A DNA stretch of 64,000 bases, from NCBI RefSeq assembly GCF_006575665.1, contig NZ_CP041253.1, positions 4,625,001-4,689,000 of the forward strand, written 5' to 3'. Shown one piece after another: positions 17,108 to 25,840 of this stretch. The notes below the pieces were generated by a model that saw nothing but the letters and a program-made list of their open reading frames with translations, had not been told where the DNA came from and did not search any database. Made by a program: the position numbers and the translations under genes. Position 1 is the stretch's first letter. Each line of letters opens with the position of its first letter. The stretch comes from Echinicola soli (GTDB taxonomy: Bacteria; Bacteroidota; Bacteroidia; Cytophagales; Cyclobacteriaceae).

Positions 17108-18246
17108 AATTTGTGGTATTTTTCCAAAATCAACGCATGCATCCTTCTTCGGTCGTACTTTTCAACCACTTCCTTAAATAATGCATCTGCCAATTCCTGC
17201 ATGGATTCTCTCTTGACAAAGGCAAACTCCAATGCATCTTTCAGCACCGACACATCCTTTACCGGAAATACCAATCCGGTTTTCTTATTTCGAACAATGT
17301 CCGTGTTGCCAGGAATATCAGCGCAGATCACCGGGACTTGCATGGCTCCAGCTTCCAAAATAACATTAGGAAAACCTTCCCTGTGTGAAGCATGAACCAA
17401 TACATCGGATATTGCCAAATAGTGTTCCACATGATCTGACCAACTTACCTGAACAATCCTTGGGTGATCTTCTATTTTTCGAATAATGTTTTCATCCAGT
17501 GGATCCAGGTTTTGCTCATAGTCGCCCAGCAATACCAGTTTGGACTTGTTTACAATCCTTGATTTCAGGAATGCTTCCACCAACTCCTGTATGCCTTTAT
17601 CCTTCACCAACCTACCAATGGCCAAAATTATAAAGTCGCTCTCTCCAGGCATTACACGCATCGTGGCAGCCACCAAATGATTCTCCTTGAGATTTTCCCG
17701 ACTAAAGCGGACGATATCCACACCGTTGGAAGAACCATTCCCCAACACCTCCAATTTTTCGGGACGGGCAAGTAGTTCTTTAGCTATAAATGATTTGAGA
17801 GAATGGGCATTTGGCCACACATGAGTGGCAAATTTAAAAGTCCAACGCTCAGCATTTTCCAGCATTTTACGCTTATTATCCTTGGTCACCACATAAGGCA
17901 TTCCTGCCACAGTATGTATACGGGTCTTCACCCCTGCCAATTTAGCTGCCAACATCCCCAATAACCCCGCCTTTGGCGTATGGGTATGTACAATATCTGG
18001 CTGTTCGCTTTTCAGAAATTGATAAAGCTTCCAAAGGCATACCAAATCCTGCAAAGGGGTAATTTGCCGAGTAAACGGAATACGATGGTGTTCGCATCCT
18101 TCTTTGGCTATGACTTCATTGACTTCCTTTCCATCTGCACTGACCATCTGCACCTCCCATCCTGCGGCCTTCATGTACTTCATTTGACCCGAAAGCAACA
18201 ACTTTAAAGAAAGGGGAACAGTGGTAATCCGTATCAGCTTTGGCAT
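17092..18246 (-). CDS. Glycosyltransferase family 4 (CapM/WlbH-like)
   Basis: A 384-residue GT-B enzyme. IVHTHTPKAGLLGMLAAKLA near 84-103 is the typical acceptor-domain start, GNGSSNGVDIVRFS near 170-183 precedes the donor domain, ILAIGRLVKDKGIQELVEAF near 206-225 is the donor loop, and HASHREGFPNVILEAGAM near 287-304 is the E-x7-E motif with both Glu present. Enzymes of this type add sugars to undecaprenyl-diphosphate-linked chains. It lies 98 bp upstream of the next GT4 and is probably the first gene of the minus-strand glycan unit. The gap before it holds an inverted-repeat element (18376-18507). Confidence 0.87.
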   Translation of the reverse strand: MPKLIRITTVPLSLKLLLSGQMKYMKAAGWEVQMVSADGKEVNEVIAKEGCEHHRIPFTRQITPLQDLVCLWKLYQFLKSEQPDIVHTHTPKAGLLGMLAAKLAGVKTRIHTVAGMPYVVTKDNKRKMLENAERWTFKFATHVWPNAHSLKSFIAKELLARPEKLEVLGNGSSNGVDIVRFSRENLKENHLVAATMRVMPGESDFIILAIGRLVKDKGIQELVEAFLKSRIVNKSKLVLLGDYEQNLDPLDENIIRKIEDHPRIVQVSWSDHVEHYLAISDVLVHASHREGFPNVILEAGAMQVPVICADIPGNTDIVRNKKTGLVFPVKDVSVLKDALEFAFVKRESMQELADALFKEVVEKYDRRRMHALILEKYHKLIGHQ

Positions 18247-18375
18247 GAACTTTTACTTTAAAAGCACAAATATATACCTAAAAAGTGAAGGAATATATTT
18301 TATTATGTGAATAATAACAACAACAAAACGGACACCCTCAAATATGTTACCAAAGAATAAAAATCAAGGATAAAA

Positions 18376-18507
18376 GATAAGGCTGTCTCATAAGTCATCT
18401 CGTTCATACTGAAGTCAGGAAGAATCTCAAACACACAATTTTTAATGAAATAAGGTAGATGAGACTTCTCCTAGAATCGAAACAACAAGATATGTAACAG
18501 CCTTATC
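18376..18507. repeat. GCTGTCTCATA inverted-repeat element, copy 1
   Basis: GATAAGGCTGTCTCATA at 18376-18392 pairs with TATGTAACAGCCTTATC at 18491-18507 (15 of 17 positions). It ends 5 bp beyond the stop codon of the FAD/Fe-S oxidase gene and may also serve as its terminator. Related copies are at 27735-27836 and 48944-49074. Confidence 0.65.
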
Positions 18508-18512
18508 ATATT

Positions 18513-21461
18513 TTATATACCAGCAGCATCAAACAAAATCTCTACCGGATGCAAAGCCCTTTTGCCCGTTCCATCAGCAATCTGGTGCCTACAGCTAGTT
18601 CCTGGTGCGGCCACAATAATCCCTTCATCAGCTTTGCGAACGGTAGGAAAAAGCACCAGCTCTCCCACATTCATGCTTACCTCATAATGCTCCTCCTCAT
18701 ACCCAAATGATCCCGCCATACCACAGCAGCCGGAAGGGATGGTTTCAAGGCTATAATTTTCTGGTAAAGTCAGCAGTTTTTGGGTAAACGACACCGAAGA
18801 AAGCGACTTTTGATGGCAATGTCCATGAAGCAAAATCTTCTTGCTGGTTTTGGTAAACTGCTCAGCAGAAATGTTTCCCCGCATGGCTTCCTTGGCCAAA
18901 AACTCATCCACCATCATGCTGTAACGCTTCAGCTTTTTAGCATCTTCCACTAAGTCCTGATCCACCAAACGAGGATATTCGTCCTTGAATGTCAGGATCG
19001 CCGATGGTTCCACTCCTATCAAGGGCTCTTCCATGGTCACCTTGTCTTTGAAAAGGCTGACATTCTGATTGGCCAGTTTTTTTGCCCTGTGGAGAAGTCC
19101 TTTGGAGATCGCTCCCCTTCCACTTTCCGGATGATCAGCCATCTTCACTTCATACCCCAAATGATGCAAGAGCTTAATGGCTTTGATGCCGATTTCAGTG
19201 TCATTAAAATTGGTAAACTCGTCACAGAAAAAATTGACAGCTCCTACTTTCTTGGAAGGAGGAGGCAAATGTTTATAGTGCTTTTTGTACCACTTTCTAA
19301 GGTTGACTTTGGAAATAGTGGGTAAATTTCGCTTTTCGGCCACACCTAAGACTTTCTTCATCATATTTCCCGTAGACTTGTTGGTCATCAGGAAATTGGT
19401 CATCCCCGGTACCACGCTGCCCAATTCATTCAGGTTATTGATGTAGGCAAAGGCCTTGCTCCGCAAAGGTACGCCGTGGGTTTTGTGATATTGATGAAGA
19501 AATTCCGCTTTGAGGCTGGCCATGTCCACATTGGAAGGACACTCTGATGTACAGCCTTTGCAGGACAGGCACAGGTCCATCACTTCTTTGATCTCGGGAT
19601 GGTCAAATGGATTTGGCTGGGTATTTTTGGTCAAAAATTCCCGAAGTGTATTGGCACGACCACGAGTGGTGTCTCTTTCATTTTTGGTTGCCATGTAGCT
19701 GGGACACATAGTGCCACCAGAAACAGGCAGTTTTCGACAGTCTCCGGAACCGTTGCACTTCTCTGCTGCACGCAGTATTCCTCCTACATGCCCAAAATCC
19801 ATGGTGGTCTCAAATTCCGGTGATTTCACGTCCCGCTCATAGCGCAGAAAACTGTTCATGGGAGCTGTGTCCACGATTTTTCCTGGATTGAAAATATTAT
19901 TGGGATCCCAAGCTTTCTTGATCCTTCGGAAAAGCTGATAATTCTCTTCTCCGACCATAATAGGGATAAATGCTGCCCTTACTCGACCATCGCCATGCTC
20001 TCCACTGAGTGATCCATCGTATTTTTTCACCAGCTTTGCGACTGACTCAGTGATCTTATAAAAGTCTTCCACATCCTCGGACTTTTTCAAATCCAAGATG
20101 GGACGCAAGTGGATTTCTCCAGCCCCAGCATGAGCATAGTGCACAGGCTTTTGGCCGAATCCTTTCATGATCTCCCCAAATTCTGCAATAAAATCGGCAA
20201 GATCGTCAATATCCACTGCTGTATCCTCAATACAAGCCACCGCCTTTTTGTCTCCTGGAATATTGGCGAGCAAGCCCAGACCTGCACTTCGCAACGTCCA
20301 GACATTTTTTGTACGCTCACCAGTAATGATCGGAAAGGCATACCCCAATCCAGCCATCTTCATGGCATCGATCATTTTTTGGGCTTGCCCGAGTGCCCCT
20401 TCTTCTGTTTCGTCCCTAAACTCTATCATCAGGATTCCTTCCGGATCACCTTCCACAAAGTACCGGTTCTTACTTTGCTCGATGTTCTCTTTGGTACAGT
20501 CCAGTATGATCTTGTCCATCAACTCACAGGCCGTGGGATGGTACTTCATCGCAAGCTGTGTTGCCTTCATGGACTCATGAATCGTCTCAAAATGGGCGGC
20601 CACCACCACATCCTTTGGTGCTGGTAGTGGATCCAAATGGATTTTGATTTCGGTAGTAAATGCCAAGGTACCTTCAGAACCACACAGTAACTTACAAAAA
20701 TCAAAGGCTATATTATTCTCAGAAAACACCTCCGTCTCCAACAAATAATCCACTGCATATCCTGTATTACGGCGCTGTATGGAAGGTTTTGGGAATTGTT
20801 TTCTAATACTTTCCTGATGGGCTGGCTGGCTGAGCTCCTCAAAAATCCCTTGATAAAGCTGCCCTTCAAGATCTTTTTGTTTCCTTTTCTCTTCGAATGC
20901 TCCCTTCGAAAGCTGGCTAAAAGTCACCTCTGAGCCATCACTCAAGAGAGTCTGCAATTCCAACGTGTGCTCGCGTGTGGAACCATAAATAATGGAAGTG
21001 GTTCCGCAGGAATTATTACCTACCATTCCTCCTATCATCGCCCTATTGGCGGTAGAAGTTACCGGGCTGAAAAAATAGCCATGGGGCTTTAGGAAAGCAT
21101 TCAGCTCATCTCTGACCACGCCGGGCTGCACACGGACCCAAGCTTCTTCTTTGTTAAACTCAAGGATTTGGGTAAAATATTTAGAAACATCCACTACGAT
21201 GCCATCACCCACGCACTGTCCTGCCAAGGAGGTTCCTGCTGTCCGCGGGATAAGGGAAGTTTTATGGATATTGGCAAAATGGATAAGTTTTTTGATATCC
21301 TCTTTGGTCTTTGGTAACGCTACTGCCAAAGGTAATTCCCTGTATACCGATGCGTCCGTTGCATACAAGGTTCTCATTAGTTGATCGTAGTATAAATCAC
21401 CTTTCAATTCTTTGGCCAATGCTACCAAAAATGGTGACAAATTCGCTGGTTCGTTAGACAT
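18513..21461 (-). CDS. FAD-linked oxidase with Fe-S and CCG domains (2-hydroxyacid dehydrogenase type)
   Basis: A 982-residue fusion resembling YdiJ and D-lactate/D-2-hydroxyglutarate dehydrogenases. Domains in order: FAD-binding PCMH domain near 40-270 (PRTAGTSLAGQCVGDGIVVD, then GGMVGNNSCGTTSIIYG); the FAD-oxidase C-terminal domain near 275-545, including GSLSGEHGDGRVRA; a ferredoxin-like domain near 595-685 with CNGSGDC and CLSCKGCTSECP clusters; and a C-terminal CCG (heterodisulfide-reductase-like) region with HGHCHQKSL and SGCCGMAGSFGYE near 905-945. It would oxidise a D-2-hydroxy acid and pass electrons to the quinone pool through Fe-S centres. It stands alone on the minus strand with a short repeat-rich gap on each side. 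The substrate is not determined by sequence. Confidence 0.88.
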   Translation of the reverse strand: MSNEPANLSPFLVALAKELKGDLYYDQLMRTLYATDASVYRELPLAVALPKTKEDIKKLIHFANIHKTSLIPRTAGTSLAGQCVGDGIVVDVSKYFTQILEFNKEEAWVRVQPGVVRDELNAFLKPHGYFFSPVTSTANRAMIGGMVGNNSCGTTSIIYGSTREHTLELQTLLSDGSEVTFSQLSKGAFEEKRKQKDLEGQLYQGIFEELSQPAHQESIRKQFPKPSIQRRNTGYAVDYLLETEVFSENNIAFDFCKLLCGSEGTLAFTTEIKIHLDPLPAPKDVVVAAHFETIHESMKATQLAMKYHPTACELMDKIILDCTKENIEQSKNRYFVEGDPEGILMIEFRDETEEGALGQAQKMIDAMKMAGLGYAFPIITGERTKNVWTLRSAGLGLLANIPGDKKAVACIEDTAVDIDDLADFIAEFGEIMKGFGQKPVHYAHAGAGEIHLRPILDLKKSEDVEDFYKITESVAKLVKKYDGSLSGEHGDGRVRAAFIPIMVGEENYQLFRRIKKAWDPNNIFNPGKIVDTAPMNSFLRYERDVKSPEFETTMDFGHVGGILRAAEKCNGSGDCRKLPVSGGTMCPSYMATKNERDTTRGRANTLREFLTKNTQPNPFDHPEIKEVMDLCLSCKGCTSECPSNVDMASLKAEFLHQYHKTHGVPLRSKAFAYINNLNELGSVVPGMTNFLMTNKSTGNMMKKVLGVAEKRNLPTISKVNLRKWYKKHYKHLPPPSKKVGAVNFFCDEFTNFNDTEIGIKAIKLLHHLGYEVKMADHPESGRGAISKGLLHRAKKLANQNVSLFKDKVTMEEPLIGVEPSAILTFKDEYPRLVDQDLVEDAKKLKRYSMMVDEFLAKEAMRGNISAEQFTKTSKKILLHGHCHQKSLSSVSFTQKLLTLPENYSLETIPSGCCGMAGSFGYEEEHYEVSMNVGELVLFPTVRKADEGIIVAAPGTSCRHQIADGTGKRALHPVEILFDAAGI

Positions 21462-21598
21462 GCCATAAAATTAAAACAGTTCGTGCAACTAATAAATAAT
21501 AAAATGAAATATCTGTTGAAAAAAGTTGACAGTCCACAGTCCACAGGTAATAGTCAGTATCCAGACTGGGCATCTGAATACCAGCCACCGTAAGCCGA

Positions 21599-22333
21599 TC
21601 AACGATTACGCCCAACCTTCAGAATAAGAGGGAAGGTCACTTTTCTTAGTGTTGATTGTCCCCAGGCTTTGTCCAAGTCTACCTTTATGATCTCCAATGG
21701 ATTGTTACCTCGGTCTTTTTCATAATGCTTGACGGCAGACCAGGTATTGAGATATCCCATCAGTTGGTCCTTGCTCCAGGCATATTCCATGACCAGGAAA
21801 GGTGGCTGGATTTCTTCAAAGTCAAACGGAATGGTTTGGTAGTTGGCTTCTATGTACTTTCGCTCTGGATCCCAATATGTACCGATGATCTCTGCATAAA
21901 ACATCTTTATCAGTTCCGTCAGCCCTTCCACCGCCAGTAGACCATAACCAACGAGCACCAATAATCCATTTGGTTTTAGTACCCGCCTTACTTCCTTAAA
22001 AAACCGGTCAAAATCAAACCAATGAACCGCCTGTCCCACCGTAATCAGGTCAAAACTTTGATCTGTGAAACCGGTCTTTTCCGCAGGCTGGACGGAATAG
22101 CGGATATTGGACACTTTGGGTGCCTGATGGAGTTGTTGTTCACTGATATCACTGGCCTCTACCCAAGTAAAGTTATTGCTCAGCATCTCGGCCATCTGCC
22201 CATTTCCCGTGGCACAGTCCCAAGCCCTTTCCCTTACTGTAACATGCGTCAAAATAAACTCATAAAGCGCATCTGGATACAAAGGCCTAAATTTGGCATA
22301 ATCCGAAGCATGACCAGAAAAGTTATCTTTCAT
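21599..22333 (-). CDS. Class I SAM-dependent methyltransferase
   Basis: A 244-residue methyltransferase of the UbiE/trans-aconitate-methyltransferase type. AWDCATGNGQMAEML near 38-52 is motif I, WVEASDISEQQL near 57-68 motif II, SFDLITVGQAVHWFDFDRFF near 94-113 the characteristic AVHWFD motif, and VLKPNGLLVLVGYG near 119-132 motif VI. The start at 22333 is preferred over the longer frame to 22429, because family alignments begin at about MKDNFSGHASDYAKFRPLYP and because the ATG then overlaps the DUF2254 stop by 11 bp, a common coupling arrangement. The longer frame would lie largely inside the upstream gene. The substrate is unknown. Confidence 0.82.
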   Translation of the reverse strand: MKDNFSGHASDYAKFRPLYPDALYEFILTHVTVRERAWDCATGNGQMAEMLSNNFTWVEASDISEQQLHQAPKVSNIRYSVQPAEKTGFTDQSFDLITVGQAVHWFDFDRFFKEVRRVLKPNGLLVLVGYGLLAVEGLTELIKMFYAEIIGTYWDPERKYIEANYQTIPFDFEEIQPPFLVMEYAWSKDQLMGYLNTWSAVKHYEKDRGNNPLEIIKVDLDKAWGQSTLRKVTFPLILKVGRNR

Positions 22334-23669
22334 CTTTTTGATTGGTAGAAATTGGAGTTTCCATCTGTTGATAGCGCTCTTCCAGATCATTGAAGTCATT
22401 GCGCTCGCCAAAATGTTCCTTGGCCGCATGATGGATCATTTTTGCATGTTTGAGAATCACCTGTTTGTGCTCAGAGCGCTGGGACAAGTTATGAATGGTC
22501 ACCATAGCGCCCATTAAATGAATGAGGACTGCGGGACTGCTTTGACCAAATTGGCGAATCTGGTTAAATGCCACACCGACTACTCCGTCAAAACTCATTG
22601 TTCTTAAAATTAAGCGCAGTTTTTCATCTTCATCAAAACGGTAAGGCCCCGGCAAGTCCACAGCTGTCAAATAGCAAATGGAATCGGTCAACTTATCGAT
22701 GCAGGTAATGGCAGTATAGGGGTCATTCACCCCTGGTGACAGTGCCCGGGAGGCCACTTCTACCATCTGCCTGATGGCAAATTCACTGTCCTGGGTAGAA
22801 TTCCTTTTGTCACCTATGATCAAAGAAGACAAAAGCCGTCCTTCAAATCCCTCTTCCAACTCCTTATCACCATAAACAGCAAAAACTTCCTGCCCCTCCA
22901 CTAAAAAATGACCGGCGTGTTTTTTCATTTCTATAAATCCTTCTATTTCCTTTGCCAGGCTGATCAATCGTTCCCTATTGACCACCTGCAAGTATCCACT
23001 ACTTTTGACCCTGTAGATCTCTTTATAGCGGGCATTTTGCTTTAATTCCTCAATTTTTCCCGCGGAAATTTCCAATGCTTCTTCTTCCTCTTCTTCTCCT
23101 TTAGGAAAAAGCCTTCGGAAATTTTCGTTCAGACTACTATTGACGTTGGAGACCACCTGATCAGCTTGAATATTGATGGAAATATGATGGATAAAAATCA
23201 CCAGTAAAAAAATATTGACCAATGCCAAAATAATGGCAAAACCGACAGAGATAGTAGGCAGAAATTGCAAACTATCGCTGGACTTGACAGTGCTCAGCAC
23301 TACCAAGCAATACGTAAAAGTGGCAATGTAAGAGCCCAAAACCACCTGATTGAGCTTATCATGCATAAAATTCTGCAATAGCCTCGGCCCAAACTGGGAG
23401 GATGCCAAGGTCAAGGCCACCAATGTAATGGAAAACACCGTCCCTGCCACACCGATCATCGCCCCTGCTATCGTAGATAAAACGCTCCTGGCAGAATCTG
23501 CGCTACCGATCAAAAAATAACTAAAAAGCCCTGAAGGCTCCATTTCCACAGCATCATCCAAAAAAACCAATCCAAATGCCGCCAAAATAGCGCAGAGGAT
23601 AAGGATCAGCGGCACAAACCAAAAGCTTGATTGTAGATTAGACCAAAAATAAATGAGTTTTGCTTTCAA
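22323..23669 (-). CDS. DUF2254 membrane protein
   Basis: A 448-residue predicted membrane protein of the DUF2254 family, of unknown function. Four hydrophobic segments lie near 16-36, 62-90, 105-125 and 138-160; the second contains AGAMIGVAGTVFSITLVALT and is followed by SSQFGPRLLQNF, the best-conserved stretch of the family. The remaining 280 residues are soluble, with an acidic run (EEEEEEAL near 196-203) and a conserved DSEFAIRQMVEVASRALSPG region near 293-312. It shares an 11-bp overlap with the methyltransferase downstream, so both come from one transcript. A channel or sensor role has been guessed for the family, with nothing here to prove it. Confidence 0.8.
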   Translation of the reverse strand: MKAKLIYFWSNLQSSFWFVPLILILCAILAAFGLVFLDDAVEMEPSGLFSYFLIGSADSARSVLSTIAGAMIGVAGTVFSITLVALTLASSQFGPRLLQNFMHDKLNQVVLGSYIATFTYCLVVLSTVKSSDSLQFLPTISVGFAIILALVNIFLLVIFIHHISINIQADQVVSNVNSSLNENFRRLFPKGEEEEEEALEISAGKIEELKQNARYKEIYRVKSSGYLQVVNRERLISLAKEIEGFIEMKKHAGHFLVEGQEVFAVYGDKELEEGFEGRLLSSLIIGDKRNSTQDSEFAIRQMVEVASRALSPGVNDPYTAITCIDKLTDSICYLTAVDLPGPYRFDEDEKLRLILRTMSFDGVVGVAFNQIRQFGQSSPAVLIHLMGAMVTIHNLSQRSEHKQVILKHAKMIHHAAKEHFGERNDFNDLEERYQQMETPISTNQKDER

Positions 23670-23730
23670 TGGTTGATCTTTTTATGGTTTCTTTTTGAGA
23701 ACTATCTCCACCTAAGGCTGGTTTGGTCGC

Positions 23731-24120
23731 CTATTCTTGAAATTGGTGAGATAGTAAATTGAGCGTTGCTCCACTGGGTTCCTTCACAAAAAAACGCCTG
23801 ACGCCCCAACTTTCATCCCGAATATCATAAACAATCGAGTAATTCATATCCTTGGCTCGTTGATACATCAAGTCCACATCCGGAACCTCCACGGACATAA
23901 AAACCGCTTCGTTATTAACAGGGACACCACCATCGTTCTTGAAAAGGTTGATTTGGGCAGTGGGGTTTTCCGTTGAGACAAAAGTCACCACCCAACCTAA
24001 ATCCATGGCCAGTTCCATGCCTAAAAACTCATGATAGAATACTTTGGAAGCTTCTATTTGATCGGAATAGATATTTGGGACAATTCTTCGAATTCCCTCT
24101 ACGGCCTCCTTCATGGTCAT
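23731..24120 (-). CDS. VOC (glyoxalase/bleomycin-resistance) family protein
   Basis: A 129-residue single-module VOC protein. IVPNIYSDQIEASKVFYHEF near 13-32 opens the first beta-alpha-beta-beta-beta unit, and VFMSVEVPDVDLMYQRAKD near 72-90 opens the second; FVKEPSGATLNLLSH near 111-125 is the usual final strand. Such proteins bind a metal or small molecule and either catalyse isomerisation or sequester an antibiotic; the exact role cannot be read. A second ATG two codons downstream could be the start. It lies 61 bp upstream of the DUF2254 gene on the same strand and may be co-transcribed with it. Confidence 0.8.
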   Translation of the reverse strand: MTMKEAVEGIRRIVPNIYSDQIEASKVFYHEFLGMELAMDLGWVVTFVSTENPTAQINLFKNDGGVPVNNEAVFMSVEVPDVDLMYQRAKDMNYSIVYDIRDESWGVRRFFVKEPSGATLNLLSHQFQE

Positions 24121-24416
24121 TGTAGGTTTTGGTCATTGAAAATAAAGCTGAAGTTTTCCATTTTTGGAAATACCCTGCTGGTCAATGTTGGGTAGCGGAA
24201 TCAACTGTTTTTTCTTTCTTACTAAAAATCCATTTCACCTTTTTCCAATTAGTAAATAAGGCTGCAAATATCATTTCTATCAGTATGGCCATAATTGAAG
24301 GATTTTTAGTTTATTATACGTAAAAGTTAAGAATTGTTTTTCACATTATGGCGTATTTCAAAATCGAATTCAGATTTTTCAGATTCAGCTAAGTATTTAA
24401 ATTCAGATTCCTCTTT

Positions 24417-24581
24417 TACTGGCGTCCGAGAAAACAATCGTCCAATTGAAAAAAATCAACTGTTTTCACCCCTACCCCCCCTAAAGGGGATGGGGGCATT
24501 TCAGGGATTGGAATAAAAACCCTCAAATTTGTATTTAAAAACAGTTTTTGATCATATTTGAAATTTAATCGGACGCCAGTA
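24417..24581. mobile_element. MITE-like element with 13-bp perfect terminal inverted repeats
   Basis: TACTGGCGTCCGA at 24417-24429 is the exact reverse complement of TCGGACGCCAGTA at 24569-24581. If the terminal TA is the target duplication, the element has 11-bp ends CTGGCGTCCGA and TA flanks, the pattern of IS630/Tc1-mariner-derived MITEs. The 139-bp interior has no gene but contains a C-rich/G-rich hairpin (CCCCTACC to GGGGGCA, about 24469-24499). The element lies in the 536-bp gene-free gap between the VOC gene and the cation transporter gene. Confidence 0.5.
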
Positions 24582-24656
24582 ATTCCTTTTCTTCTTTAAT
24601 ATCAAAATCATCTTGAAGTCCGAGCCGGAACTTGGCAGAATTCCCAAAACATTTGC

Positions 24657-25307
24657 TTAATCGCAGCAGCAATACCGGTCACTCCTGGCCTTTTCGAAAC
24701 ACTCCCTCCCTTCCTTAAAAGCAAAATAAGACAGTCCAAGCGTGCCTATACTGTCCACATACGGTAACCCAAACCAAGCATACAGCCCACTGCTCACGAG
24801 CAAAATCACCGACATATAAACACATACCAGTGTGCAATTGGCATCAGCTAGAATCGGCTCAGACTGGAGCTTCTTCCCCACTTTTCGCTTCCAGAGGACC
24901 AATGCCCACATCACCAAAATAGAAACTCCGGAAATGACCACACCCCAAAAAGTAGTGATCGGCTGGTGGCCAGTCCAAATATTATAACAACTCGTGATAA
25001 CCAAACCGGCTACCAAAATATAGAACGCAAAGCCTGTAATCCGCAAAGCTGTCCGCTCGAACTCATCCCGCTTACTCCCTGGATTACGCCGGATCCTGAT
25101 CACCATATGGGCTATCCCCAATCCGGAAATCACTTCTATAAAACTATCTGTCCCAAAACCAAAAAGCACCAGGCTCTCATCTGTAAAGCCCAGATAAGTC
25201 GACAAGATCCCTTCTGCCAGGTTATACAAAATGGTAAACACCGCCAGGCCAAAGGCCACTTTATAATACCGTTTGTGATCATCCATAGATATCATTGCGT
25301 AAGGCAA
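24657..25307 (-). CDS. Small cation transporter of the CDF superfamily
   Basis: A 216-residue membrane protein with about six hydrophobic segments. Two stretches match the short CDF-like cation transporter group: GFGTDSFIEVISG near 50-62, where an Asp and a Glu sit in the second-helix metal site, and LADANCTLVCVYMSVILL near 152-169 in the fifth helix, where the Cys residues replace the His/Asp of classic CDF pumps. The C-terminal cytoplasmic domain of full-size CDF proteins is absent. The C-terminus ends in a CCCD tail that could bind metal. ATGs at codons 5 and 8 are alternative starts. The ion is unknown. It is followed by the MITE-like element and preceded by the zinc-ribbon gene 36 bp upstream. 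Confidence 0.75.
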   Translation of the reverse strand: MPYAMISMDDHKRYYKVAFGLAVFTILYNLAEGILSTYLGFTDESLVLFGFGTDSFIEVISGLGIAHMVIRIRRNPGSKRDEFERTALRITGFAFYILVAGLVITSCYNIWTGHQPITTFWGVVISGVSILVMWALVLWKRKVGKKLQSEPILADANCTLVCVYMSVILLVSSGLYAWFGLPYVDSIGTLGLSYFAFKEGRECFEKARSDRYCCCD

Positions 25308-25343
25308 TTCCTCTGACTAATGTATTCAATTATGCCCGGCATT

Positions 25344-25715
25344 TCAAACCCCGCCCTTTTCCCGGACAATCAAATACCATTCACTATCCAGCTGAAGGTA
25401 CCCATAGTCATAGCAATAAATGTAGGTGTCACCTTTCTTATTGACAAATCGATGGGTGTGATACTTGAACAAGAACCCTTTCAGCAATAGCTGCTCACGG
25501 GAGATCGTAATGGTCTCCCTCACCCCGGAAAGAGCATTTTTCAGGATGTTTCGGTTCTTTTTTAAGGCGTTGTTGATCTTCCTGACGGTATGGTAACTTC
25601 CGGATTTAAGGTGATTGTTATAGGCATTCCGACAAAAATCATCACAAAACTTCTTATCCGACCTCCCCTGTACAGGCTTTTGACAGTTAAGACACTTCCT
25701 CTCTTCTAAAAACAT
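25344..25715 (-). CDS. Zinc-ribbon protein of unknown function
   Basis: A 123-residue protein. The N-terminus has CLNCQKPVQGRSDKKFCDDF, a four-Cys zinc ribbon (Cys8 and Cys11, then Cys24 and Cys28), followed by a basic helix (RNAYNNHLKSG) and a C-terminal part rich in Tyr and aromatic residues. Proteins with this layout are common in Bacteroidota and have no assigned function; nucleic-acid binding is plausible because of the basic helix. The ATG at 25715 is chosen because the conserved region begins right there; the frame is open to 25778. It sits 36 bp upstream of the cation transporter gene on the same strand. Confidence 0.7.
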   Translation of the reverse strand: MFLEERKCLNCQKPVQGRSDKKFCDDFCRNAYNNHLKSGSYHTVRKINNALKKNRNILKNALSGVRETITISREQLLLKGFLFKYHTHRFVNKKGDTYIYCYDYGYLQLDSEWYLIVREKGGV

Positions 25716-25792
25716 CGTATACTCTTCTTTATCAATGAAAAATATACGGAATATACACATTTTTAAGCATTTCACCAACCACTTACTTCCAA

Positions 25793-25840
25793 TTGTAAGC
25801 GGTTACAAACGTTTACAAACGACTACAAACGTTTAACAAC
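25793..25840. repeat. Four 10-bp tandem units with an overlapping palindrome
   Basis: From 25801 to 25840 there are four units of exactly 10 bp, the first three sharing TACAAAC as their last seven bases and the fourth reading TTTAACAAC. TTGTAA (25793-25798) and TTACAA (25803-25808) form a palindrome over the first unit, and AAACGTTT occurs twice. The spacing equals about one helical turn, so a protein could bind along one face. The array lies in the gap between the zinc-ribbon gene and ssb. Confidence 0.6.

Noticed and set aside
22334..22429. Upstream 32-codon extension of the methyltransferase
   Set aside because: It lies inside the DUF2254 coding region and does not resemble the family; the start at 22333 fits better.
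24129..24516. Two short plus-strand frames around the MITE-like element
   Set aside because: No homology or start signal; one runs through the terminal inverted repeat and the C-rich hairpin.
25801..25840. CRISPR array reading of the 10-bp tandem units
   Set aside because: Units are contiguous without spacers and far too short; no cas genes are present.
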